From Porpolomopsis calyptriformis (lineage: Eukaryota; Basidiomycota; Agaricomycetes; Agaricales; Hygrophoraceae): 64,000 bases of DNA. Shown here piece by piece: positions 20,109 to 31,551 of the stretch (position 1 is the first letter of the stretch; every line of letters begins with the position of its first letter). The stretch lies in the NCBI GenBank assembly GCA_951640195.1, contig OX621166.1:558001-622000 (forward strand). The letters run 5' to 3'. The notes beneath the pieces are model-generated. The model was given only the letters and a program-made list of their open reading frames with translations. It had not been told where the DNA came from and did not search any database. The translations under genes and the position numbers were made by a program.

Positions 20109-22780
20109 ATGTTGACGCCGCCGGAATCTGACCAGAATGCCTTGGAAAAAGAGCGAGCATCCAGGATATACGAATTTTCTATTTCCCCCTTCAAACCTGG
20201 ACACGCCGTACCAGAGGAAGAGGGAGAAGGAGAAGGAGAAGAATCAAGCCGGGTATGAATATCTTTCTTAAGACTTTGGCTGATTTCAAAGCCCATTCCT
20301 TCGCAGAGACTTTCGAAAAATGAAGTGAGAGTGAAGGCTCCAAAAGAAGTACCTTGGATAGGTCTGTTTCGCTGTCAAGAATTCCAGTCAAGGGTATGCT
20401 CATATTCTTGATTAACTAGACTTGCTCCTCGATGTTGCCATGACCACATCTTTCACGAGCTTAACGTGAGTATATTGCTCCCTCAGGTTCAGGTTTTCTT
20501 TTGGGCTGATCGCTCGACTACTCCTACAATAGTGAGGGGACGCCCATATTACAATGGGACAATGCACTCTCATACGTTGCCTACTTCATATTCGTGTGGT
20601 GGATCTGGGCCTCACAAGTGTGCTACAACATACGATTTCGACAACCCGATTGGCTTCATCGCATATGGGTATTCGCTCAGCTCATTGTTTTCAGTGCATT
20701 GGCTGCGTTCACTAAAGATTTCGATATCACGAATGGACTAATCCCCCCAAACGACGCCGAAGAGGCTCGTCTGGTACAACTGCAGTCCTTGTTGGGAAAT
20801 GATCAATCTGGCTTCGACGCCTCCAAATTTCGGGAACAGCGCTTGCCGCGGTTGAATGCCAGAGGTGTTTCGTTGGTCTTGGCATTCAGTAGGCTGCTGT
20901 TGTTGGCGCAATACGGTGTAGGTCAGTAAGCTAATCCACTTCAAGCCGCGAATTTGTTATTTAATGTTTTGATGCCTTGCGTGGTATCAGTCTTCTACCA
21001 CGCGAGAAACATTAACCGACGGTCACTTTGGGCCCATATGATCCCTCTTATTTTTTCCTCAATCTGCTACATGGCCGCCTTTGGACTACTCGGCATTCTT
21101 AATACCACTGGTTCGCCCTCGAAAGCTTTGTCAATCTTAAAACTATTCCTGTGGTACTTTCCGATTCTTCTGGAAATTGTCAGCCATTATGTTGCCCTCC
21201 AATTACCTCGTTTCGTTCGATACTCCAAAGAGGCCGTCTATGCTCGGAATAGTACCGTCTTCCTCATTATTCTCGGTGCAGGTTTAGACAGGATTACTGG
21301 TGGATTCAAGTCCATTGTTGGAAATGCTGGACTGGGCGCCAACGGTGTCCCCATTTTCATCGCAGCATCTGTGATATTCATTGGTTATTTTGCACTGTAT
21401 TTCGCTACTCCTGGGAGAACGACCCGACTGGGGAAAAAGCGTGTTTTATCGTGTTTTTTTGCCAAGTTTTTCTTCCTGTCCTCTTTGATCGTAACTCTAC
21501 AAGGCTCGTATTGACGATCTTTATCCTTGCGGGTGCAATGCTAATTGAAATTTCTAGGCATTGCAACCACCCTTCGATTCGCGGTAAGGCTGAGAGTGGA
21601 GAAATTGGCCGTAAAGCTAACGTTTGCTAAATTCAGAACTTCAACTCGGCCGCAAAAAGGGGTGGTGATGCGTTAGCCCCCTTATACGATTTTATGAACT
21701 CGAATCCAGGCGTCAATTTGACAGCCTCCGACTTCCCATCCTCAAATCAGGAATTCATTAAACTGGGCATATCACTGCAGGACGTAATGGATTTTTATTT
21801 GAGCTTCGTTGGGCCTGGTCAACTCCCTGAGGCGGAAATGCAGCTGGATATAATCCTTCAAGATTATATACTGCAAGTGAGTAATGCGGCTCCTGTGCGC
21901 TTTGGAGAGATTCATTCATTCTCTTCCAGACCCTTGAGGCCAGCCCTGATCCCGCAAGCTTGCTAGCTGCTGAAATGGCGGTCTTTGAGAACCAGGACTT
22001 CAGTAACGTCACTGCGGCTGATTACAATGAAATAAGGGATGGGATAATAAAGGACCTAGGATCTTCTGCCCTGTGGTTTTATCCCGCCGCTGTAGGTTTG
22101 CACCACTTATTGCTTTTACTAGAATTGACTGGCTACATTCGTCAGGGATCTGCAATACTTGCTTTGGTTTTGATGTCTTTTATCAGAGGTTGGCCTCGAG
22201 GTGCGTGGAATCGACTCTCCATTCTAACTCAATCTGCAACCTTATATTTTGTTCCAGACCATTGGGAATGGGCTCTGATCATCAACCGACTCGTTGCTGG
22301 CACCGGCATCCTATCTCTTGGTTTTCTGGACATCGGAGAATTACAGCCTATTTACGATAGCAACGGAAATTACACGAACTCTCTGATTTGGAGGCTTGTC
22401 CTTTCAAAGGGCCAACTGCTGTGAGCATATTCTTAGTTATCTTAGCCGAGCGACAATCTACTCACTTGATTGAAACTAAATCAGGCTGATTATCATGGCA
22501 GCTGCAATGGCACTATTATTACTGGTGGAGAATGTCAGTATCATCCACATTGACTACCAGCTATGCCTTGGCTGATTTTACATGACAGTTGCTTGCATAC
22601 CTGGCGTCCCGCTCCGTTTACTCCGTCAGCGGATGGAGTGCACCTGTGGCTGAAAATTATGAAGCAAAAGCAATGAAACTGGATGTGAGGCCAGCTGCCA
22701 CGCACTTGCATACGCACTCATCAGGTCAACCAATGTTGGGCCCTGTATACGAACCTTACGATGCCTACCAGAGAGAGTGA
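20109..22780 (+). CDS. LtrA-like multi-pass membrane protein, copy 3 (intact)
   Basis: Ten-exon model: 20109-20252, 20307-20361, 20420-20465, 20533-20921, 20991-21503, 21558-21583, 21637-21876, 21930-22420, 22485-22533 and 22589-22780. It encodes 714 aa with consistent phases. The N-terminal ~60 residues are charged and cytosolic. The LtrA-like domain starts at about residue 65 with WIDLLLDVAMTTSF and has repeated hydrophobic helices and the mid-domain motif RNSTVFLIILGAGLDRITGG. A soluble loop of about 120 residues, predicted glycosylated (NLTAS, NVTAA), separates it from a further helical set including LHHLLLLLELTGYI. LtrA was named from Listeria low-temperature growth; its molecular function is unsettled. 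Intron 5 starts GC (CAAG|gctcgt) and ends AG. ATG 20109 was chosen because copies 2 and 3 share it. It is the only copy without disabling changes. Confidence 0.75.
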
Positions 22781-22969
22781 GCGACGAGATGAGGTAAATT
22801 TGGATGTGGAGCTTGGCATAAGATTCACGATTCTTTTGTTTCAAACGTTTGAATAAAATCTAATGTGATTAGTGATATATGCAAAATGATGGTGGTTATG
22901 GTTATGAATACACAAGAGTGTGCGATTATTGTACATCCAATGTTTCGTAGTTGCCAATCCCTGATATTT

Positions 22970-24265
22970 TCATTTTAGAGATAAATGACCGCCAAATTTC
23001 TTTTGCACCATCGAATCTACCTTCTTCTTTACATTTCGAAAAGCCCTCCACCAAGCCTTCCCAATAAACTCCGGAGTCATCGCATCTTTTCGTTCTAACT
23101 GATCCTTATCTTCGGTGCCATCTTCGCAATTCTCCCACAAACCCCAATGCTTCCTTAGCAGCACCAACCACCACTTTATCGCCCGCACTGCATTCTCCAT
23201 CCCAACATCGGTCGACCGTGAACTGTCCACACTCTGTACCAGAAACTTTGTAAAACTATCCACGTCTTGTGCATTGGGTGGACACTCCCTGAAGCTTTCC
23301 ACCCAAACTTCAATTACCCGCTGCACATCTTCCGCTTCGCTAAAACAGATCATTTCTCCCTTCTCCTTTCCCCGTTGTTTTAACAAGGGTGGCGAAGGAT
23401 AGTTTGCCTTTGGGGGAGGGTGGCGGTAAATGGAAGCCGAAGACTGTAGTTTGTTGTAGGGCTTAATCACTATCCGCTGGACAAGCTTGATAGGTGGGAC
23501 ACCCGCAGCCTTCGCTTGTCGGGCTAATCCAAGTTGTTCTCGCTGGACATCCACAGGAAGATCGCCAAACACCGCGGGATCTATGTCAAGCTTGCGGAGC
23601 TCGGCATCGGAAACGTGCACCGTGGATGGCCCTGCTTGCTTTGTGAAGAGTCGGTTACTTCGGGGAGATGTCATTACAGGTCTATTCCTTGGAGCGAGTT
23701 GTTGTGTGATCCGTTTAAAGTTCGTACGCTTGGCCGAAATCCTGGATTGGGGTTTGGTGACATGTGCAATCCGCATAGGATTGGTACCTTTAACAGTGAT
23801 TTTGAACTCGGGTTTGGCGACTGTTGGCACGAGAAACCACTGAAACTGAGTATCGTAAAGTGGGTCGGTGCGTATGGGACACTTACCAGGAGTTGGTGCC
23901 TGCACAAGGATGTGAAGGTGGCCATACTGGGGAGGTTCAGGGAAGTACTGATCAAGCGTGTGCATCGACTTCATTCGTTGGGCACTTTTAATTCCTCCAA
24001 AATCTTCCACGTCCTGTAGTATCGTTTTGAGATCTTCGTCGGCGATAGATACCTATCAGACAACTGTCAGCCTTGAGGATTAGCAAAAGCCAAAACCTCT
24101 CACAAGTTGAAGATCGAGAGTGTCGGCATCAGCGGATTCAAGCCCATGTTTATTCTGCTCCTTGATCCTTCTTCTTAGAGTACTAACGGCCTCCGTCTTG
24201 TCGATCTTGACTGAAAAGACACTTGTTGGAGGATCACCGTAGCACAGGCAGTTCAGCTCGAGCAT
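22970..24265 (-). CDS. Chimeric protein: Crinkler-type N-terminus fused to REV1 UBM and C-terminal domain
   Basis: Three exons, 24104-24265, 23887-24052 and 22970-23820, encode 392 aa (414 if the 66-nt second intron is retained; it is in frame). Residues 1-109 look like a Crinkler/CRN header, the ubiquitin-like N-terminal domain: it starts MLELNCLCYGDPPTSVFSVK, then TLRRRIKEQNKHGLESADAD, and ends YGHLHILVQAPTP. From residue 110 the sequence follows the end of translesion polymerase REV1: a ubiquitin-binding motif at 189-207 (IDPAVFGDLPVDVQREQL), a basic linker, and the REV1 C-terminal domain at about 274-392 (FTKFLVQSVDSSRSTD, RAIKWWLVLLRKHWG, ending KKFGGHLSLK). The BRCT, catalytic fingers/palm and PAD parts of REV1 are absent. 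The junction coincides with the second intron. Family patterns are recalled, not searched. It may act as a decoy or targeting factor on ubiquitin and Y-family docking sites. Confidence 0.7.
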
Positions 24266-25041
24266 GGCATGTTTGAGATAAAGGCGGGGATGCCTAAGAG
24301 TCGGTAAAATGAGAACCTAGCAAATTATTGTGCTCGATGCGTAACTGACTGGCAACTCCGACTCTCGAATTCAACTGCTTGCGTCTTCGTGATCTCCTTG
24401 AGAATGACTTCACTATCAAGATTGATGGGGAGTGGGACTCCAGAGGTTTGAGAAAGATGACCAAGGAAAGGAAGAAATCTTTACTCGATCGCCTTTCTTT
24501 CGACTCGCTCTCCCTTTTCCTTGGTGAGGGGTTTTGACTTTTGCTAGTTCTACAGGCTGGCGGTCGTCTGACAGGTGTCCATCCCTTACAATGAGATCGA
24601 AGCGAGTGTACAAGATGTTAACGGTCTGGCGGCAATCCCGGGGGGCTTGGCCAATGCGTCCTTTTGACGAGCCGTTTACTTTCACATCCTTGTGGGAGTG
24701 CCCGCTAGGTCTGGATCAGCTGCTTTGCTTTCCATTATACAAGGTTTGACCTCTTCGGTGATGATGAAGAAAATACAAATGTATAATGCGCAACGTGCTT
24801 GCTGATACATACAAGGCTGCGAGGTTGCCCGACGAGGGCCATCGGTAGCTGGGTCCTTCTCCACGCAATCTTTCACGTATTGCTCACGAAGCAGGACTGG
24901 GCACCCAACTTTTCACATTTTTTTTGGAAAGTCAACTCGTTTTCACTTTGGTTTTATCTGATAATCGCCCGCTCGGCGATTGCCCAATTTAACTTCACCG
25001 TTGCTGCAGCGCAGCCGTCTGCCTTGCGTTCAGTTTGCGCC
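24266..25041. other. Region between CRN-REV1 chimera and DUF4238 gene; unassigned minus-strand ORFs
   Basis: Two minus-strand frames look weakly protein-like: 24682-24876, and 24416-24685 containing GQAPRDCRQTVNILYTRFDL and RDGHLSDDRQPVEL. No family was recognised and no clean splice joins them. They may be exons of a small gene or a decayed one. The remainder is presumably the divergent promoter of the flanking genes. Confidence 0.3.
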
Positions 25042-27264
25042 ATGTCCTTACCACCGCAGCGTGCGATGAAGCAACAGTCTCACCACTTTATTCCAAGGTT
25101 CATTTTGCGTCGCTTTGGGATCGAAGGAGAGCCATTAAAGTGATGCTGTCTCCCTGTACTTCGTTTTGATGAGAGGCTCAATCTTCTGCTTAGAACAAGC
25201 AAGGAGCGGAAGAGGGCATTCCGAAAAACTGGGAATTGCCAAGAGGACGTTCTCGTTTACGACCTTTCCAGCGGCTGCCTTGAGAGGCGCCCCATCAGTG
25301 ATGTCTTTTGCCTGAAGGACCTTTACGGGGACATCAAGGGGCTTCGAAATGTTTACAATCTGGAGACAAAGCTCTCTCTCCTAGAGAACTATGCGGCTCG
25401 TTTAACCAATGAATTACTTTCATCCTTGCCATCCGGCAATTTCAAGGTTAGGCGAAAGGATTTGAATCAGCTTCGGAAATTCATGTTCGTGATGCATTAT
25501 CGGCAACCTGGATTATCTTCCACATACTTTAAAGAAGACCACCCCGAAAATCTGCCAATTGGCAAGTGGATTGTCAGATATCGCGAACGGCATGCCTTGG
25601 GATCCACCGCAGAGATGTGGTTGCACGTCCTTCGCTACCATCTTGATACCCCCCACCACCAAATTCTCCTAGACGCACAGAAAAGCATAGAGAAGTATGG
25701 CGACTTATATGCGCTGGAGTTGAGGATCTCATCCTCCGGCGTGGACCCTGAAGATGAGCACTATCGTGCCCTCGCCTACGAATCGCAAGCAAACCGATAC
25801 TTTCTCTGCATATGGGAGGCTGCAGACGGGGAGGAATTTGTTCTGGGCGAGAACTCATTTGGGCTTTGGGAAGGCTCTCTATTATCAAGCACTGGTCTTC
25901 ATCGAGTCTTCGTGGTCAGCCCAAAAGTGGTTATCGTCCTTAGGCTCAACTTTGCTAGGCCAGACATCCTTCCTGGATTCGAACCCGTCATTCGAAGCGA
26001 TCTCCTCGACATCAAACAGGAAGCGCCCACCATTGCATACTCCAACAACCAACCGCAGCTTTCAATCACCGATCCACGGAAATTGGCCGAATACAGGGCC
26101 ACGAAAGCTGCGCAACGTGATGAATTAGACTTCAAGATCACTAAACTTACCTCAAAACAAACGTATGCAGTTAATCGCATCCTGTTGGAGAATGTTCAAG
26201 ATACCGGTTCCATTACATTCTCTTCAAAGACAGCAGTCTTGAAGACATTGCGTCAATACTGCAGCGATTTCCAGCAACCTAACCGAACCAAATTCATCCC
26301 TCTTCTTACTCGGCTGGAGAATAAACCCGCGTCGACGGTAGATTCCCAAAGTGCAGTTGCCCCCGACGAATTTGTGGATATCCCTCTATTTCACCTCCTC
26401 GTCGATATCTTATCTGGAGTCACGGTGTATGCAACTTGGTTTGATCGCGCAACTACCATTCTGCGGCACTTGAAACGCGATGGATCATTGCCCACATCCT
26501 TTTCGTTAGACTTCGGTTATACCTCCGCCTCACTCGTCATATTATTCTCCGCGAACCTCGGACAGACACCTCGACGATCCCACGCGGAGGTGGAAGAGCT
26601 CATGGGTAAGATCCCAACCGCAATGTCCAGACGTTATCGAGAAAATATTATTTGTCTGGGAGAGAGATGCGGTTTGAAGACCGTGACCGATCCGCTGGAC
26701 ATCTTGGTCAACGAGGTGGCTATTGTTGCACTTCTCGACTGGGTTGCTAGATACGAGCCTGATATCTATCAGAGCCTTCTTGAGGGTAGTCACCCCTTCT
26801 TCTGTCCACCGCAGCCTGACGAAGAAATAGAGATCCCCCTGTCCCTCGACGATCTAATGCGAGCAGTGATCATGGGTGATGCATTGAATTTTCCATCCCC
26901 GTATGACAGGGCACTGTTCCTCTTCGAATTGTCTCAAAAGGTCGACAACCCGTGCTCCAAGGACTGTTCGCGAATGGTGGCAGAACTTGTCAATCGTTTC
27001 AGCCATCTCCTGAAGCCACTGCCTAGCGGGACGACAATCGAACCGTTAAAGCTAGTCAAGTCACTTACGAAAGAACAATCCAAAATTTTGTTCATACTAT
27101 CGGATGAACTCACGGCTTATATGGGGCTTCAGAAATCAGAGAAACCTTGGGGTGCCATTATAAACGAGACAGCCACTGTTGGATTTTTGTCGTGGTGTGC
27201 AGAAAATAGGTCAGATTGCCTTCAATCTCTCTTTTCGAATCTTGGCTTTCAGGTTCTTGTATAG
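25042..27264 (+). CDS. DUF4238-domain protein
   Basis: Two exons, 25042-25139 and 25194-27264, encode 722 aa. The N-terminus carries the family signature SHHFIPRFILRRFGIEGE (about residues 13-30), followed after the 54-nt intron by a charged segment and LSLLENYAARLTNELLSS, matching the layout of DUF4238. The function of DUF4238 is unknown; in bacteria it is often found in accessory regions. The remaining ~450 residues are not recognised and are probably alpha-helical, with no transmembrane segment seen. It is divergently arranged with the Crinkler-REV1 gene (776 bp between starts) and upstream of the first NACHT receptor, so it sits in the accessory block. The start codon was chosen because the HHFIPR motif begins a few residues later. 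Confidence 0.7.
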
Positions 27265-27616
27265 TGAGAACTCATTACGGTAGTTCTACTACTTGTTCGT
27301 TTGGTGTTCATTTGATACAAAGAGTATTGTTTCCCTGAGAATGTTATTGCGCACATTATGCTTTCAAATCCCTTTATAATAAGACGGAGCGATGTTATCG
27401 TTTCGGGGTTAGAAAACCAGCATTGACCTTGGTTTTGCTTATCTCTTTTATTCGCCGGGCTGCTCTAAGCATTTTGTTCTAATTAGTCTTGTCCGCGCAC
27501 TCGATTATCCGTCCATCCCGATTATCCGTCCATCCCAAAGCTGAATTGAATCCATGTGCGCAACGAGGCTCATTGTTCTAGTGATTCACTGACTGATTCA
27601 CCCACAGAAATACAGT
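27265..27616. other. Intergenic; 17-bp tandem duplication at 27503-27536
   Basis: No gene recognised. Contains two adjacent copies of GATTATCCGTCCATCCC about 80 bp before the NACHT-ankyrin start codon. It could be a regulatory direct repeat or simple slippage. Confidence 0.6.
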
Positions 27617-30600
27617 ATGGACACGATAAGCGCCTCGACGCTGAACATTAACTCGGTGGGTGGGAATCAGATTAACAATTACTTTGGCTCCAATTTAGAC
27701 CCTGGTGAGTCGTCAAACTAGTGCTAGTCCACTCTGGTAATTCCGTATTCGCTAATGTTCGAATGACAAGGCCAAGGACGTCGCAACGTCATACAGTGGC
27801 TCTCGAATCTCAACTTCAAACTGTCTCAAAGCGAGTTCCTCCAGACACATGAAAAAGGGACCGGCAATTGGCTACTCGAATCTCCAACATTCCAGGACTG
27901 GCGAGATGGGGTGTCACAGACATTATGGTGCCCTGGAAATCGTAAGATTTTTGTCCCATTGTTGATATCGATCTCATCAGCTACCTAGCTGGCGCAGGAA
28001 AGACTATTCTTGCGTAATTACATCCCCTAAGTTGTTCATCAATTCAAAGCTGATGGCTGATCTCGCCAGATCTATTGTTGTGAACCACCTTCAGAAATTG
28101 TTCAAAGGCAACAACATCGGGATAACATGCATCTATTGCAATTATAAAGAACAGACCCTGCAGACAGCCACTAACCTCATCGCCAGTCTACTTAAGCAAC
28201 TGGTCCAAGACTCTCCAACGATTTCCGACAACGTTCAGTCACTCTACAATCATCACCAAAATCAAAGCACCTTCCCCACCCTCGACGAGTTTACCACAGC
28301 ATTGGAGACAGAAATCGAGACATACGCCAAAGTTTTCATTGTTGTCGATGCTCTAGACGAATGTCCCGAAAGCAATGGATGTCGGGTAAAATTATTGAGG
28401 GCCTTTCAGTCTTTATCTGGGCCTGTCAACCTCATGGTGACCTCGCGCAACCTTCCCTCAATCGAACAACGCTTTCAGGGAGCGTTGCACCTCCACATTC
28501 GTGCGACTGATGAGGATGTAACGAAATATATTCAAAGCCAGCTTGTCGACTATCCTGACCTGGCTGAGTTACAAGACACCATCATAACCAAAGTTGTCCG
28601 CATTGTCGGAGGCATGTAAGCATCTATATCACACAAGTCTATCAACTTTTGTATCTGATGAGCTGGCAAGGTTTCTACTGGCGCGCTTACACATGAACAT
28701 GCTAGTGCAGCAGCACAGCGCCGCAGGGATCATAACAGCTCTCGATAGTCTACCAAATGATATGGATGGAATCTACGACCAAGCTATGGAACGAATTGAC
28801 CGACAACCAAAACCCGACAAAGAGCTAGCCAAACAGGTTCTCTCGTGGATTACTTATGCTCGTCGACCATTGAGTGTTAAAGAGCTCCAACATGCTCTTG
28901 CTGTTTCACCTGGGATGACCAAGATGAACCCTACCGCTCTTGTCTTCAAATCAAAGCTGACCTCCGTCTGCGCTGGATTGGTTGTCATTAATGAGGAACA
29001 AAAAACATTTCGTCTTGCTCGTGAGTGAAACGCATATTTAATCTGACAACATGTAAAGTGTGCATTATGTGCAGACCATACCACTCAGCAGTATATCGAA
29101 AATCAGCGCGAATCCAGATTTCCAAATGCTGAGACCGAGATGGCAGCCACATGCCTCAGATACCTTTCATTTGACATATTTGCGCGTGGATACTGCGATG
29201 ACGATGATGTGTTCAACTCCCTTTTAGAAGACAACCCCTTTCTTCATTACGCTGCGAACAATTGGGGTCATCATGCACGTCAACACCAAGAGGGCGTCGG
29301 AGACCTGGCTATGGATTTTCTTCGAGATGATTTAAAGGTTGCGTGCGCTAGTCAAGTTATGTTCGCACTTCCACAACTTTGGGAGAATTCCGGTCAAGAA
29401 TTTCCAAGAAATTTCGGGCGAGTCCATATTTCTGCTTTCTTTGGGCTAGAACGGATTGTCCATCATCAGCTGGAAAATGGGGCGGATATGAACAAGATCG
29501 ATGGAAATGGTCTCACGCCGATCTGGTACGCCACTAGCCATGGGTATGAGGGTGTGGTAAAGCTACTCGTTGCCTGTGACAACATAAACCCCAACCCAGG
29601 AGACAAATATGGTCGAACGCCACTTTCGTGTGCGGCTACTACAGGGTACGAGGCAATGGTGAAGCTGCTACTTGGGTGTCACGACATTAAACCAGACTTG
29701 AAGGACATAACTGCCCGAACTCCACTCTCATACGCTGCTGAGTATGGGCACGACCGAGTTGTGAAACTGCTGCTCACACGCGATGACGTTGAAGTGAACT
29801 CGGAAAATGACATGGGTCGGGCGCCACTCTCATGTGCAGCTGAGTATGGGCATGATGGAGTGGTGAAACTGCTGCTCGCGTGCGATGTCATTGCAGTGAA
29901 CTCAAAGGACAACTTTGGTCAAACGCCGCTCTCTCGTGCAGCTTGGTATGGGAATGAGAGTGTCGTGAAGCTTTTAATCAGACGGGACGATATTGAAAGA
30001 GACTCAAAGGATAACGCTGGTCGAACGCCCCTCTCGCTTGCCGCAGAGTCTGGTCATCAGAGTGTCGTCAACCTATTACTCACATGTGACGATGTTGATA
30101 GGAACTCGGAGGACAAGAATGGTCGAACACCACTTATGTATGCATCTATGAAAGGGTGTGATGCAGTGATCAAGCTCCTACTTGCCTGTGATAAGATCGA
30201 GGCAGCCTCGACCAATGAACACGGTCGGACAGCTCTGTCATATGCCGCTGAGTATGGGAACGAGGATGGCGTGAAACTGCTGGTTGCGCGCCATGACACG
30301 GAGGTGAACGTGAAGGACAAGTATGGCCAAACGCCACTTGCGTATGCAGCTATAGAAGGACACGAGGCAGTGGTGAAGCTGCTACTTGCCTGCGATAACA
30401 TCACGGCGGACTTGATCAACAAAGATGGCCGAACGCCTCTCTCGTACGCGGCTGAGTGTGGGCACGAGAGTGTCACGAAGCTGCTGATTGCATGCAACGA
30501 CGTTGACGTGAACTCAAAGGACAAGTATGGTCGAGTACCTCTCTCGTATCCAGCTGAATACGGGCACGAGCGTGTTGTGAAGGCGCTATTCCTGCGTGGT

Positions 30601-31551
30601 GACGTTGATGTGAACTCCAGGAATGTGTATGGTCAGACGCCACTCTCGTATGCGGCAATGAAAGGGCATGATGCGCTGGTGAAGTTGTTGCTTGCGCACG
30701 ATGATATCAGGTCGGACTTGATCGCCGAAAATGGTCGAGCGCCTCTCTCGTATGCAGCTGAGTATGGGCATGAGAGTATTGTGAAGCTGCTGTCTACATG
30801 CGGCGATCTTGGCCCGAACCTAAAGGACGAGTACGGTCGAGTGCCCCTCTCATATGCAGCCGAGTATGGGCACAGTGGTGTCGTGGAGGTGCTACTCCTG
30901 CATGTTGACATTGACGTGAACTCAAGGAATGCGTATGGCCGGACACCACTCTCGTATGCGGCTATGAAAGGACACGAGGGAGTGGTGAAGCTATTGCTTG
31001 GACATGATAACATCAAGGCAGATTTTACGAACGATTATAGCCGAACACCTTTATCGTACGCGGCTGAATATGGGCATGAGGGTGTCGTGGATCTGTTGCT
31101 CTTGCTTGATGTCGACGTGAACTCGAAGAATGAATCTGGTCGAACGCCGTTGTCGTATGCAGCTATGAAAGGGCGCGAAGCAGTGGTGAAGCAACTGCTT
31201 ACACGTGACGATATTGAGGAGAACTTCAGGGACAAAGATGGATTAACGCCCCTCTCGTATGCAGCCAAGTATGGTCACGAGAGCGTCATAAAGCTGCTGG
31301 TTGCGCGCACCAACGTCGAGCCAAACTCAAAGGACAATGCCGGTCGAACGCCACTCTCGTATGCGGTTGACTATGGGCATGAGGGAGTGGTGAAGTTGCT
31401 GCTCCTGCGTGACGACATTGAAATAAATTCGAGGGACAAGCATTCTCGAACGCCACTTTCGTATGCTGCTATGAAAAGGCGCAAGGCAATCTTGGAGCTG
31501 CTGGTTGCGCATGGCGGTGTTGATGCAGACTTGAGGAATGAAGTTGGTTAA
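27617..31551 (+). CDS. NACHT NTPase with about 21 ankyrin repeats (fungal NLR-like receptor)
   Basis: Six exons, 27617-27704, 27771-27941, 27989-28013, 28070-28615, 28671-29020 and 29075-31551, encode 1218 aa. A short N-terminal Asn/Gly segment (INSVGGNQINNYFG) is typical of mushroom NACHT proteins and precedes a ~65-residue region. The NACHT domain begins with the P-loop GNPGAGKTILASIVV, which spans three exons and is restored only by splicing. It continues through the Walker B-like FIVVDALDECPE and NLMVTSRN. A winged-helix-like LARLHMNMLV ... LSWITYARRPLSVKELQHAL follows. The C-terminal ~700 residues are about 21 ankyrin repeats of 34 residues (TPLSYAAEYGHE.VVKLLL). Such STAND proteins oligomerise after ligand sensing and are linked to non-self recognition and programmed cell death in fungi. 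Confidence 0.9.

Noticed and set aside
22970..24010. A complete REV1 polymerase gene
   Set aside because: Only the region from just before the UBM to the C-terminus is present; no BRCT or polymerase motifs occur on either side.
29500..31550. Regular repeats resembling a CRISPR or satellite array
   Set aside because: The 102-nt and 126-nt periods encode ankyrin and WD40 repeats; this is a eukaryote and the repeats are not spacer-separated.
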